A stretch of 64,000 nucleotides of DNA, from assembly GCA_021772055.1 (NCBI GenBank), contig JAETNR010000014.1:1-64000 (forward strand). Direction: 5' to 3'. Of this stretch, positions 28,899-37,163 are shown one piece after another (positions within the stretch are counted from its first letter, which is position 1; each line of letters opens with the position of its first letter). A model generated the notes under the pieces. The model had not been told where the DNA came from, did no database searches, and saw nothing but the letters and a program-made list of their open reading frames with translations. The stretch comes from Blautia sp. (GTDB lineage: Bacteria; Bacillota; Clostridia; Lachnospirales; Lachnospiraceae). A program made the translations under genes and the position numbers.

Positions 28899-29290
28899 TT
28901 ATATTCTTTTATTTTCTTCCCGAAATTTTGCAGGTGTACACTGAAGATTCTTCTGAAACACCTTATAAAACTGTCTGACACTATTATATCCCACCAGATA
29001 ACTGGTATCCTGCACTGAAATTTCCGGCTCATTCATCAAAATATCTGCTGCTTTACACAGGCGATAATAGTCTAAAATACCTAAGAAGCTTGTCATAACC
29101 GGACAAAATTAAATAGTACCTGCACAGCTCTTCCGTTTCCATTTTTTTGATCAATTCAAGACCATTCATTCCCGGCATCTGAATATCCGCAATCAATAAA
29201 TCCGGATGAAACTTTCTACTGATTGCGAGAGCCTTTTCAGCCGAATCTGATACTTTCGTACCCGTATCCCATTAGCTGCACCTGATCCGG
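28899..29290 (-). pseudogene. YesN-type response regulator, internally deleted
   Basis: On the minus strand, reading from 29290, a receiver-domain fragment (KFHPDLLIADIQMPGMNGLE, with the phospho-acceptor Asp) runs into LILSGYD. It then breaks and continues in another frame as an AraC-type helix-turn-helix (YYRLCKAADILMNEPEISVQ, YLVGYNSVRQFYKVFQKNL) ending at 28899. The receiver's last third and the whole linker are absent. This is a deletion fossil that probably once worked with the lost sugar-binding protein next to it and a YesM kinase. Confidence 0.7.
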
Positions 29291-29414
29291 AACCTTTTTC
29301 TCCTTTTCGCCTGCCCTGTTTTGTACAATATGCTATTTAAAACCTGTTTCAATATGATTTTATCATAACATATTTCATATTGTTGTCAACATTTTAATTT
29401 TCATTATATTCCTG

Positions 29415-29461
29415 TTGACATTCGGTGCGTCACAGTGTACTATATCAATAGTACACTGTGA
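29415..29461 (+). promoter_or_regulatory. Promoter and palindromic operator of the ytrA-like operon
   Basis: TTGACA (29415-29420), a 17-base spacer and TACTAT (29438-29443) form the promoter. It is overlapped by a 14-bp perfect inverted repeat, TCACAGTGTACTAT / ATAGTACACTGTGA (29430-29461, 4-base loop). The operator covers the -10 box and start point, so repressor binding should block transcription. The adjacent GntR protein is the obvious candidate. Confidence 0.88.
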
Positions 29462-29476
29462 CAAAGGAGGCAGAAC

Positions 29477-29854
29477 ATGGATTTCAGAACAGAACTTCCC
29501 ATTTACCTGCAGGTGATGGCGTCCATTAAGCGGGATATTGTAACCGGGAAACTTCCGCCAGGGCAGAAGCTTCCCTCCGTCCGTGAACTGGCAGTGAACT
29601 ACACCATTAATCCCAACACAGCCAGCCGTGTTTACAGGGAACTGGAGAACGAGGCGGCATGTTTTACACGCAGAGGAATGGGAACATTTGTGACCGATAA
29701 CATAGAAAGGATTAAGAAAATGAAAGAAGAAATGGCAGAAGAACTCATTAGCCAGTTTCTGGAAGGCATGGCACAGCTTGGATTTGCATTTGAAGAAACG
29801 ATCAGACTAATGGAAGCCAATAAGAAAGGAGAACAACAACATGCTGGAATGTAA
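29477..29854 (+). CDS. GntR-family regulator, YtrA subfamily
   Basis: A 125-residue regulator: winged helix at 8-75 (IYLQVMASIKRDIVTGKLPP, LPSVRELAVNYTINPNTASR) plus a short helical tail of about 45 residues for dimerisation. It has no effector domain, which is typical of the YtrA group that controls ABC export or lantibiotic/cell-envelope-response operons. Its own promoter carries a perfect palindrome. The AAAGGAGG ribosome site is near-perfect. It overlaps the next gene by 14 bases, forming one operon with the ATPase and permease behind it. Confidence 0.93.
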   Translation: MDFRTELPIYLQVMASIKRDIVTGKLPPGQKLPSVRELAVNYTINPNTASRVYRELENEAACFTRRGMGTFVTDNIERIKKMKEEMAEELISQFLEGMAQLGFAFEETIRLMEANKKGEQQHAGM

Positions 29855-30542
29855 GAATATTACAAAAAAATACGGTTCCAAAACTGCCGTAGATTCCATC
29901 TCCCTGATAATCGAACCAGGCAGGATCTATGCGTTTCTTGGACCCAACGGCAGCGGCAAGACCACGCTGATGAAAATGGCTATCGGCCTTGTAAAGCCCA
30001 CCTCAGGGAACTTTTATTACAATGACTCTCCCATCGGCCAGGACAGCCGAAGTGAAATTGCCTATATGTCCACAGAACCTTACTTCTATCCATGGATGAC
30101 GGCTAAGGATGTGGGAGATTACTACCAGGATTTCTTTTCGGACTTCTCTATGAAAAAGTATGAGCATCTTCTGGAGCGGATGCACCTGGAGAAAAGCATG
30201 AAGACCAAATCTCTCTCCTCTGGTATGATGGCGAAGCTGAAGATTGCAGTCACCATGGCCCGGAAGGCGAAGGTCTATCTTCTGGATGAGCCGCTGAACG
30301 GAATCGACCTTCTGGCAAGAGACGAGATCATGACCAGCATCATTGAAGCTTCGGATTCCGACACTGCTATTGCACTCTCCAGCCATCTTGTGGACGAACT
30401 GGAGAAGATCATTGATACCGCTTACTTCATCAAGGATGGGCATCTTGTAAAAACAAGCCAGGTGGAAGAGCTGCGGATCTCCGAAGGCAAATCCATCGTA
30501 GACGAATATCGGGAAATTTACGGACAGGGAGGAATCATGTAA
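29841..30542 (+). CDS. ABC transporter ATPase (YtrB/BcrA type)
   Basis: A 233-residue ATPase with Walker A GPNGSGKT, a slightly divergent signature (LSSGMMAKLKI) and Walker B VYLLDEPLNGID, plus an H-loop (SSHLVDE). It works with the following permease, probably exporting or resisting an envelope-active peptide or ion. Its start lies inside the end of the regulator gene and its stop shares one base with the next start (TAATG), so all three genes are tightly coupled and should respond to the YtrA-type repressor. Confidence 0.92.
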   Translation: MLECKNITKKYGSKTAVDSISLIIEPGRIYAFLGPNGSGKTTLMKMAIGLVKPTSGNFYYNDSPIGQDSRSEIAYMSTEPYFYPWMTAKDVGDYYQDFFSDFSMKKYEHLLERMHLEKSMKTKSLSSGMMAKLKIAVTMARKAKVYLLDEPLNGIDLLARDEIMTSIIEASDSDTAIALSSHLVDELEKIIDTAYFIKDGHLVKTSQVEELRISEGKSIVDEYREIYGQGGIM

Positions 30543-31282
30543 TGGGAAAATTGATGAAATATGAATTTCGAAAAACAAGGATGTCAAGAATGATTCTGCT
30601 TCTTGTAACAGTTCTGTCAGAGATCCTGTTTCTGGGCGGGCTGTTCTTCGACTGGGAAAATGGCTTAATCTTAGGAAGTACCTTCTTATTTGCCTGTGCC
30701 ATGTTTGGACTTTTTTATCTTGGGATAGAGAGCATCCTCGTCTTTTCCAAAGATCTGAATACGAAGCAAAGCTACATGCTGTTCATGACTCCCAAAAACA
30801 GCTTTCAGATTTTAGGTGCCAAGGTTCTGGAAAACCTCCTTTGCATCATTGCAGTTGGCACGATCTTCATTTTGATCGCTGTCGCAGATTTTTCCATTGC
30901 TACGGTTCATTTTGACGGCCTGAGTAGATTTTTAAGCGAGCTGCAGCAATTTTATAAATATATCTTCCACCAGCTTCCTTCCTGGCAGGAAGTCGTAGCC
31001 GCTATCTTCGGCTTTCTGTTAAGCTGGTTTATGACGATCACCATCGGCTACCTGGCTGTAGTTTTGTCCGCAACTGTGCTGGCAGGCAAACGCTTAAGCG
31101 GACTGATCAGTTTCCTTTTGTTCCTTCTCATTTCCTGGGCATTGGGAGTAATACTGGAACACCTTCCTTCCCTTTCTTCCATCACAGCCGATTTTGCGCT
31201 GCAGTATGGTGTTCTTCTTCTGTTTTCAGCCGCCTGCTATCTCATTTCCGGCTGGATCATGGAACGAAAGCTCAGTGTGTGA
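30542..31282 (+). CDS. ABC permease of the YtrA-type operon
   Basis: A 246-residue membrane protein with about six hydrophobic segments (MILLLVTVLSEILFLGGLFF, LENLLCIIAVGTIFILIAV, VLLLFSAACYLISGW). It belongs to the ABC-2 permease type that pairs with YtrB/BcrA-like ATPases. There is no extracellular domain, so the transported molecule cannot be guessed. It is the last gene of the operon, with a bidirectional terminator 25 bases later. Confidence 0.88.
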   Translation: MGKLMKYEFRKTRMSRMILLLVTVLSEILFLGGLFFDWENGLILGSTFLFACAMFGLFYLGIESILVFSKDLNTKQSYMLFMTPKNSFQILGAKVLENLLCIIAVGTIFILIAVADFSIATVHFDGLSRFLSELQQFYKYIFHQLPSWQEVVAAIFGFLLSWFMTITIGYLAVVLSATVLAGKRLSGLISFLLFLLISWALGVILEHLPSLSSITADFALQYGVLLLFSAACYLISGWIMERKLSV

Positions 31283-31306
31283 TTCATACTATTTCTCTAT
31301 AAATAT

Positions 31307-31351
31307 AAAAAAGAAGCTCCCCTATAAAATAAATAAGGGAGTCTCTTTTTT
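31307..31351. terminator. Bidirectional terminator between convergent operons
   Basis: AAAAAAGA...CTCCC pairs with GGGAG...TCTTTTTT around an AT-rich loop. It serves the ABC operon on the plus strand and the MATE gene on the minus strand, whose stop codon lies at its edge. Confidence 0.85.
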
Positions 31352-32717
31352 ATATTGCTCTTTCTCTTCCATCATACGATTTTCTTTCAGCCCCTTTTAC
31401 GCAAATAAAACACATAGGCGCAATATAAAGGCAGGCGGTTACCCATGCGGTCTGATCCGCAAAACAAATCGCCGTATAGCCGAAGGTTCCCACAAAAACA
31501 AGGCTGACAATACATCTTGCAAACATTTCGATCACACCGGCGATCACCGTTCTTCCTGCATACCCAAGCCCCTGTGTGCTCATACGGCACACGTTCAGAA
31601 TTCCCAGTGCCCAGTAAAAATATCCCATACAGCGCAGATATTTTGCCGCCGCATCCAGGACATCCACAGCCGAATTTCCCACAAAAAGCATGGAAAGGGA
31701 TTTTCCAAAAAGAATCAGTACGGTTCCTGCTACAAGCCCATATCCCACCGCGATCGCCAGTCCCTCATAAATCCCCTTACGGATACGTGCCGCTTTCCCG
31801 GCACCCAGATTCTGGCTGCAAAATACGGAAACAGCAGAGCCTATGGCCTCAAAGGGGCACATAGTAAGCTGCTTGATCCTCATCCCTGCGGTGAATCCGG
31901 AAACATACACGCTGCCAAGCCCGTTGTTGGCTGACTGCATCACCATGCTTCCAATAGCCGTAATGGAAAACTGCAGCCCCATAGGAACCCCCATTACAAT
32001 CAATTCCCTGGTAACCATGCCCTGCATCCGGCAATGGCTGCGTGACAGGCGCAGGAGTTTTACTTTTCTGATAATGAATACAAGGCAAAGGATCCCGCTT
32101 ACCGCCTGGGCAGTGATCGTGGCGATCGCCGCGCCTGCACAGCCCCATTTCAAAATGACAATACAGAACAGATCCAGGAAAATATTCAGTACAGTAGAGA
32201 TTACCAGGAAGAAAAACGGGGTTCTGCTGTCCCCGATTGACCGCAAAATACTGGACAGGTAATTATACAGTAATGTAAACGGAAGCCCTAAAAATATAAC
32301 GATCAGATACCGGTATGCGTTTTCATAGATATTCTCCGGCACAGACAAAATATGTAAGATCCGCGGGCAAAGAACTGCGCAGAAAACAGTCAGCACAGCA
32401 GCAAAGACTGCCGTCAAAACTGCTCCGTTAAATACATAATCCTTCATGTGCTCCAGCTTGCCCGCACCGAAATACTTTGCCACCGGAACACCGAAGCCTG
32501 CACAGGCTCCCATACAGAATCCAAGCACCAGAAACTGCACGCTGCTGGATGCCCCCACACTGGCCAGCGCTTCCGTTCCCAGAATCCTTCCCACAATTGC
32601 CGCATCGATCATATTATACATCTGCTGCAGCAAATTTCCCATCAGCAAGGGCACCGCAAAACGCAGCATCAGCGGAAGCGGCCGCCCTTCTGTCATACTT
32701 GTTGTCAAATTTCTCAC
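31350..32717 (-). CDS. MATE-family multidrug/sodium antiporter
   Basis: A 455-residue inner-membrane protein with twelve hydrophobic segments in two repeats of six. The first repeat begins LMLRFAVPLLMGNLLQQMYN followed by ...VGRILGTEAL, the MATE signature; the second begins MGLQFSITAIGSMVMQ. It exports cationic drugs or metabolites using sodium or proton gradients. The family member looks complete and of normal length. The start is uncertain: a GTG at 32717 or the ATG seven codons later, since the SD-like GAGGG lies close to the GTG. It is monocistronic, with no regulator beside it. Confidence 0.92.
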   Translation of the reverse strand: MRNLTTSMTEGRPLPLMLRFAVPLLMGNLLQQMYNMIDAAIVGRILGTEALASVGASSSVQFLVLGFCMGACAGFGVPVAKYFGAGKLEHMKDYVFNGAVLTAVFAAVLTVFCAVLCPRILHILSVPENIYENAYRYLIVIFLGLPFTLLYNYLSSILRSIGDSRTPFFFLVISTVLNIFLDLFCIVILKWGCAGAAIATITAQAVSGILCLVFIIRKVKLLRLSRSHCRMQGMVTRELIVMGVPMGLQFSITAIGSMVMQSANNGLGSVYVSGFTAGMRIKQLTMCPFEAIGSAVSVFCSQNLGAGKAARIRKGIYEGLAIAVGYGLVAGTVLILFGKSLSMLFVGNSAVDVLDAAAKYLRCMGYFYWALGILNVCRMSTQGLGYAGRTVIAGVIEMFARCIVSLVFVGTFGYTAICFADQTAWVTACLYIAPMCFICVKGAERKSYDGRERAI

Positions 32718-32899
32718 CCTCTGTTTTCCTCATGAATGCCCCCATTATAGCATATGTCCCCTTCTTGTTCCATAGCAGATGCCGAAAAAATAAAAGCCGC
32801 ATACCGAATCCAGGTCAGCACACAGCCCTTATTGACAAGCGGGAAATATTCAAAAATGTCCAGTCTGTAATCTTTTAACAGTATTAATACCTTCTGCAA

Positions 32900-33133
32900 T
32901 TATTTTGCAGAAGTCAGAAATGGTGAAATCTGTTCCAGGATACGGCTGTCATCCGAATCGTAGCTCAATAGCTGCGGTGCAGTCAGATCAAGGCCGAAAA
33001 CACCGATCAAGGATTTCGCATCTACTGTACGGTTTCCTGTACCAAGGTTAAAGTCAACATCCATCTTATCAATCGTACGTATAAAGCTTCTCACCTGTTC
33101 AACGTCATCAAATTTTACATATACCTGCTGCAT
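32900..33133 (-). CDS. HPr-like small protein lacking the phospho-histidine
   Basis: A 77-residue protein resembling the HPr fold, with the typical KSLIGVFGLDL stretch where HPr has its Ser-46 helix. It lacks the GxHARP motif that carries the phosphorylated His-15, so it cannot be a normal phosphocarrier. HPr-like proteins of this kind are common in Lachnospiraceae; the role is unknown. I chose the ATG at 33133, nine bases after AAAGGG; the ATG at 33142 would be too close to the ribosome site. Monocistronic. Confidence 0.7.
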   Translation of the reverse strand: MQQVYVKFDDVEQVRSFIRTIDKMDVDFNLGTGNRTVDAKSLIGVFGLDLTAPQLLSYDSDDSRILEQISPFLTSAK

Positions 33134-33426
33134 AAAAATCATCCCTTTCTGTATCTGTTATTATATAAGTATTCATGTAAATATGATATCGTTTTCATTT
33201 TACGCACATTATATCTTATGGATTTCACAATGTAAATTGTCATATTCGACAATGTTTTATTTTTTCTTTGTGCGGGATGACGATATCCTTTTCAGTTATT
33301 ATTTCCATTTCTTCCAGGTCTATACATTTCACTCTTGTTTTCTGTCTTCCAAAATGCTAGAATAAAAAATATTTTTATCTGCCGCATATGACAGTTACAT
33401 TTCGAAAGGAAAGAAGGATACATAAC

Positions 33427-34584
33427 ATGCAGTTTTCCAAAAGATTGGATTTATTTGGAGAGGAAATCTTCGCTGCCCTGAATGACCGCCGTCTGGAGCT
33501 CGAGGCGCAGGGGATGAAAATTTACAATATGAGTGTAGGTACCCCGGATTTTCATACGCCGGACCATATTAAAGAGGCGCTTATTGAAGCGGCAAAGGAT
33601 GACGCAAACTGGCGGTACAGCCTCCGGGATCTGCCGGAGCTTCTGGATGCAGTCTGCTCCTATTATCAGAAACGTTTTCAGGTGGACATTACACCAGATA
33701 TGGTAATGTCTGTTTACGGAAGCCAGGAAGGCATGGGACATCTGGGAATGACACTGTGCAATGAGGGAGATGTGGTCCTGCTGCCGGATCCCTGCTATCC
33801 TGTTTTTGCAGCAGGCAGCCTGCTTGGAGGCGCGGAACCCTATTATTATCCCCTGACTGCAGAGCACGATTTTCTGCCCTATGTGAAAGACATCCCTTCT
33901 GAAATTGCACATAAGGCAAAATATATGGTTGTTTCCCTGCCGTCCAATCCTGTAGGAAGTATTGCATCTCCGGGACTTTATGAAGAGATCGTCGCTTTTG
34001 CAAAAAAATATGATATTCTCATCATTCATGATAATGCATACAGCGATATCATTTTTGACGGTGCATACGGCGGAAGCTTTCTGTCCACTCCCGGGGCAAA
34101 GGAAGTAGGCGTGGAATTTTTCAGTCTCTCCAAATCCTTCAATGTTACCGGTGCCAGGATCAGTTTTCTTGTGGGGAAGTCGGAGGTCATTGCCGCTCTT
34201 CGCAAGCTTAGAAGCCAGATTGATTTCGGCATGTTCCTTCCTATCCAGAAAGCGGCTATCGCAGCCCTGAACGGCCCCTTGACAAGCGTAAAGGAGCAGT
34301 GCAGGGACTATGAGGAGCGAAGAAACGCCCTTTGCGACGGGCTCCGCAGCATCGGCTGGGATCTCCCCAACGGAAAAGGCACCATGTTCGTATGGGCCAG
34401 GCTTCCCGGCGGCCGCATGGACAGCATGAATTTCTGCATGGAACTGATGGAAAAAGCGGGAGTGATCGTTACACCGGGTGCCAGCTTCGGCCCGCACGGA
34501 GAAGGATATGTCCGCTTCGCCCTGGTACTTCCTCCTGAAAAAATCCGTGAGGTTGTGGACGCAATCCGCAGAAGTGGTTTATAA
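33427..34584 (+). CDS. Class I/II PLP aminotransferase (DapL/AspC-like)
   Basis: A 385-residue pyridoxal-phosphate aminotransferase. Visible features are the substrate lead YNMSVGTPDFHTPDHI, the PLP-binding SLSKSFNVTGAR lysine, the aromatic/Asp stack DNAYSDIIF and a late Arg (GYVRFALVLP) for the substrate carboxylate. It is probably an amino-acid aminotransferase; sequence alone does not separate aspartate, alanine or diaminopimelate activity. I use the ATG at 33427, after GAAAGAAGG, rather than the earlier in-frame ATG at 33388, which lacks a ribosome site. No biosynthetic partner is nearby. 33143-33420 is AT-rich and holds only its promoter region. Confidence 0.88.
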   Translation: MQFSKRLDLFGEEIFAALNDRRLELEAQGMKIYNMSVGTPDFHTPDHIKEALIEAAKDDANWRYSLRDLPELLDAVCSYYQKRFQVDITPDMVMSVYGSQEGMGHLGMTLCNEGDVVLLPDPCYPVFAAGSLLGGAEPYYYPLTAEHDFLPYVKDIPSEIAHKAKYMVVSLPSNPVGSIASPGLYEEIVAFAKKYDILIIHDNAYSDIIFDGAYGGSFLSTPGAKEVGVEFFSLSKSFNVTGARISFLVGKSEVIAALRKLRSQIDFGMFLPIQKAAIAALNGPLTSVKEQCRDYEERRNALCDGLRSIGWDLPNGKGTMFVWARLPGGRMDSMNFCMELMEKAGVIVTPGASFGPHGEGYVRFALVLPPEKIREVVDAIRRSGL

Positions 34585-34589
34585 AAAAA

Positions 34590-34650
34590 ATCCCCCTGAA
34601 GGTCTTCTGTCGGAGTAATATCCGCCGGACAGCCCCAGGGGGATTTTCTT
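34590..34650. terminator. Bidirectional terminator between aminotransferase and citrate synthase
   Basis: AATCCCCCTG (34590-34599) pairs with CAGGGGGATT (34636-34645), with an inner stem CTGTC/GACAG. T-runs lie outside both arms. It ends two convergent genes. Confidence 0.85.
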
Positions 34651-34683
34651 ATTTATGATTTATATCAGGAACCGCAGGCAGCC

Positions 34684-36087
34684 TTATTCCTCTTCCCCGT
34701 CTTCCTTTCCTCTCTCTTCCATGGGAATAAACTCAGTATGACATCCCACATATTTATATGCAGGACGGATGATCTTTCCTGCATTTACCAGTTCCTCAAG
34801 TCGGTGTGCACTCCATCCCGGAATACGGGCAATGGCAAAAATAGGAGTAAACAACTCTTTCGGAATTCCAAGCATGGTATACACAAATCCGCTGTAGAAG
34901 TCCACATTGGCACACACATTCTTAAACATTCTCCTCTGTTCCATAATAAGTCTGCCTGCCAGACGTTCTACCAGTTCATAAAGAGCAAACTCCTCGCAGA
35001 GTCCCTTCTCTTCCGCCAGTTTCCGGGCAAACCGCTTCAGGATCACTTCACGGGGATCCGACAGGGTATAAACAGCATGTCCCATACCGTAGATCAGCCC
35101 GGAATGGTCAAATGCCTGTTTATCCAGGATCTTGCGAAGATAAGCTTCTACCTCCTCCTCATTTGTCCAGTCATTGATATGGGCTTTGATATCTTCAAAC
35201 ATATCCTGTACCTTCAGGTTTGCACCGCCATGACGGGGTCCCTTCAGGGAGCCGATGGAAGCAGCCATGGAGGAATAGGTATCTGTACCTGAAGAAGTCA
35301 CCACATGAGTAGTAAAGGTGGAGTTATTACCGCCGCCATGCTCTGCATGAAGAATCAGTGCAATATCCAGCACCTTGGCTTCCAGTTCCGTATATTTTCC
35401 GTCAGGGCGAAGCATCAGCAGGATATTTTCTGCCAGGGAAAGCCCCTTCTCCGGATTACGGATAAACAGAGTTTCATCCTTGCGGAAATGCCGATAGGAA
35501 TGATAGGAATAAACAGCGATCAGCGGAAGCTTGGCGATCAGTTCCAGACACTGACGCAGCACATTCCCTGCAGAAATATCCTCCGGGTTGGAATCATATG
35601 TATAAAGAGTCAGAATACAGCGCTGCATGGAATTCATAATATTGTCATTGGATGCCTTCATCACAACATCACGAACAAATCGTCCGCTTAAGGTTTCCAG
35701 TTCAGTCATCACATCCATGAACTTCTTAAGCTCCGCTTCACTGGGAAGGTGGCTGAATAAAAGCAGATAAACAATTTCTTCAAAGCCGAACTTTCTTCCG
35801 TTCAGTCCCTTCACAAGGTCATAAATATTATATCCCTGATAATAAAGACTGCCTTCTGCAGGAATCTTTCTTCCGTTGACGAGATTATAGGCGTTTACAT
35901 CGGAAACCTCTGTAAGGCCTGTCAGAACCCCCTTTCCTGCGGAATCACGAAGTCCTCTCTTTACGTCATACTCCACATACAGGTTGGGGTCAATACGATG
36001 ATTTTTCATCAGTTCTTCCTGGAGTTCCAGAATCGCATGTTTCAGCTCACCCATCTCCTCCAGATTCAGCATTTCGTTTTCGTTCAT
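34684..36087 (-). CDS. Citrate synthase
   Basis: A 467-residue citrate/2-methylcitrate synthase. Conserved catalytic blocks are present: ILHAEHGGGNNSTF with the first His, GPRHGGAN, YGMGHAVYTLSDPR with the second His, and the C-terminal Asp region before IPGWSAHRLEEL. It condenses acetyl-CoA and oxaloacetate in the cytoplasm, most likely feeding glutamate formation in an organism lacking a full cycle. No aconitase or isocitrate dehydrogenase gene is in the window. It is transcribed with the upstream MBL-fold gene (20-base gap), an unusual pairing. Confidence 0.95.
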   Translation of the reverse strand: MNENEMLNLEEMGELKHAILELQEELMKNHRIDPNLYVEYDVKRGLRDSAGKGVLTGLTEVSDVNAYNLVNGRKIPAEGSLYYQGYNIYDLVKGLNGRKFGFEEIVYLLLFSHLPSEAELKKFMDVMTELETLSGRFVRDVVMKASNDNIMNSMQRCILTLYTYDSNPEDISAGNVLRQCLELIAKLPLIAVYSYHSYRHFRKDETLFIRNPEKGLSLAENILLMLRPDGKYTELEAKVLDIALILHAEHGGGNNSTFTTHVVTSSGTDTYSSMAASIGSLKGPRHGGANLKVQDMFEDIKAHINDWTNEEEVEAYLRKILDKQAFDHSGLIYGMGHAVYTLSDPREVILKRFARKLAEEKGLCEEFALYELVERLAGRLIMEQRRMFKNVCANVDFYSGFVYTMLGIPKELFTPIFAIARIPGWSAHRLEELVNAGKIIRPAYKYVGCHTEFIPMEERGKEDGEEE

Positions 36088-36107
36088 AATAACTCCTCCT
36101 CGTGTAA

Positions 36108-36932
36108 CTATATTTCCAAAATACTGCCTGCTGACAGATATGTGATCTGACTGCCCATTTCTTCCCGGAGCATCTCGTAAGCCTCCACGCTGGTACAGTG
36201 GCAGGTGTAGTATTTGCAGGAACGTTCCTGAAGTTTCCCGGCCATGCTGCTGCAGAACATTTTCTGCTTTTCCTTTTCCGGATATGCATTCATCAGATGC
36301 ATTCCTCCGACAACATAATCTATTCCGGCAGGTGCAAAAGTCTCTGCTTTTCTCAGAATATTCACGATTCCGTTATGAGCGCAGCCTGCGAACAGTACCA
36401 TGTGATCCCCTTCCTTTAAAAGCAGGTTCTGCTCATGCATAAACAGATCCGGAATGTGTCTTCTGTTCATGGACGCAAACAATCTGTCATTGGCAGGGGA
36501 ATAACACTCTCTGCCTGTCACTCCTGCAAAGATCCGGATTCCTGCATCCAGCTTATAATCTCCCGTATGAAGAATGACTCTCGGGTTTTCCTTCCACTGG
36601 GGCGGCAGGCCAATGTACCGGACAGTTCCATCCCCATCGTGGGCGTAAAATTCTCCCAGTGCTTTCTTCTGTATATGGATCTCTGCTGTGGAGTTGGCTT
36701 CCAGAAATGCAGCGATTCCGCCTCCGTGATCATAATGTCCATGGGAAAGTACCGCGATATCCACGCTGCCAATATCCACGCCCAGCTTCCCGGCATTTTT
36801 CAAAAAGCCATCATCCTGGCCCATATCAAATAGTATCCTGTGATTTCTTGTCTCAATGTAAAGGCTTAGTCCATGGCTGCATAAAAAATCCCCCGAAACA
36901 GCCGTGTTTTCCATTAACGTAACAATACGCAT
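36108..36932 (-). CDS. Metallo-beta-lactamase-fold hydrolase
   Basis: A 274-residue cytoplasmic MBL-fold protein with the metal motif SHGHYDHGGG (about residue 66) and further His/Asp ligands (GCAHNGIVNIL; a late CHCTSVEA). The form, including ILFDMGQDDGFLKNA, is that of the family annotated near dihydropterin-methylaminobenzene phosphate synthases and other phosphodiesterase-like enzymes; substrate unknown. I use the ATG at 36932, eight bases after GGGGAG. It precedes the citrate synthase gene by 20 bases on the same strand. Confidence 0.85.
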   Translation of the reverse strand: MRIVTLMENTAVSGDFLCSHGLSLYIETRNHRILFDMGQDDGFLKNAGKLGVDIGSVDIAVLSHGHYDHGGGIAAFLEANSTAEIHIQKKALGEFYAHDGDGTVRYIGLPPQWKENPRVILHTGDYKLDAGIRIFAGVTGRECYSPANDRLFASMNRRHIPDLFMHEQNLLLKEGDHMVLFAGCAHNGIVNILRKAETFAPAGIDYVVGGMHLMNAYPEKEKQKMFCSSMAGKLQERSCKYYTCHCTSVEAYEMLREEMGSQITYLSAGSILEI

Positions 36933-37045
36933 ATGAACTTCTCCCCTTTCACAAAGAAAATTGCACCAGTTTTGCCCACGGGGAAGCTGCTGCAAAATCC
37001 CTTTTTACTATCATAACCTGCATAAAAAAGTTTTACAATAGAAAT

Positions 37046-37074
37046 TTGATAAATTTTCCCTTTTGCTTTATAAT
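37046..37074 (+). promoter_or_regulatory. Promoter of the small alarmone synthetase gene
   Basis: TTGATA (37046-37051), a 17-base spacer and TATAAT (37069-37074). The transcription start should fall about 37080-37082, exactly at the left edge of the 48-bp palindrome. Confidence 0.82.
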
Positions 37075-37079
37075 AGAGG

Positions 37080-37127
37080 TACTCTTCATGGGTGGGGAGG
37101 GGAGCCCCTCCCCACCCATGAAGAGTA
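37080..37127. repeat. 48-bp perfect palindrome at the 5' end of the alarmone synthetase mRNA
   Basis: A 23-bp inverted repeat with a 2-base loop (AG) and no mismatch. The left arm begins TACTCTTCATGGGTGG and the right arm ends CCACCCATGAAGAGTA. The arms are very GC-rich in the middle. It begins where transcription should start and ends 16 bases before the AGGAGG site. No T-run follows, so it is not a standard terminator. A 5' mRNA hairpin or protein-binding site is inferred; a remnant of an insertion element is an alternative. Confidence 0.93.
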
Positions 37128-37163
37128 TCATAAAAAACATTGCAGGAGGATAAACAACAGAAT

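Noticed and set aside
33451-34497. 348-codon open frame antisense to the aminotransferase
   Set aside because: The plus-strand aminotransferase has full catalytic motifs; the antisense frame shows no domain or ribosome site.
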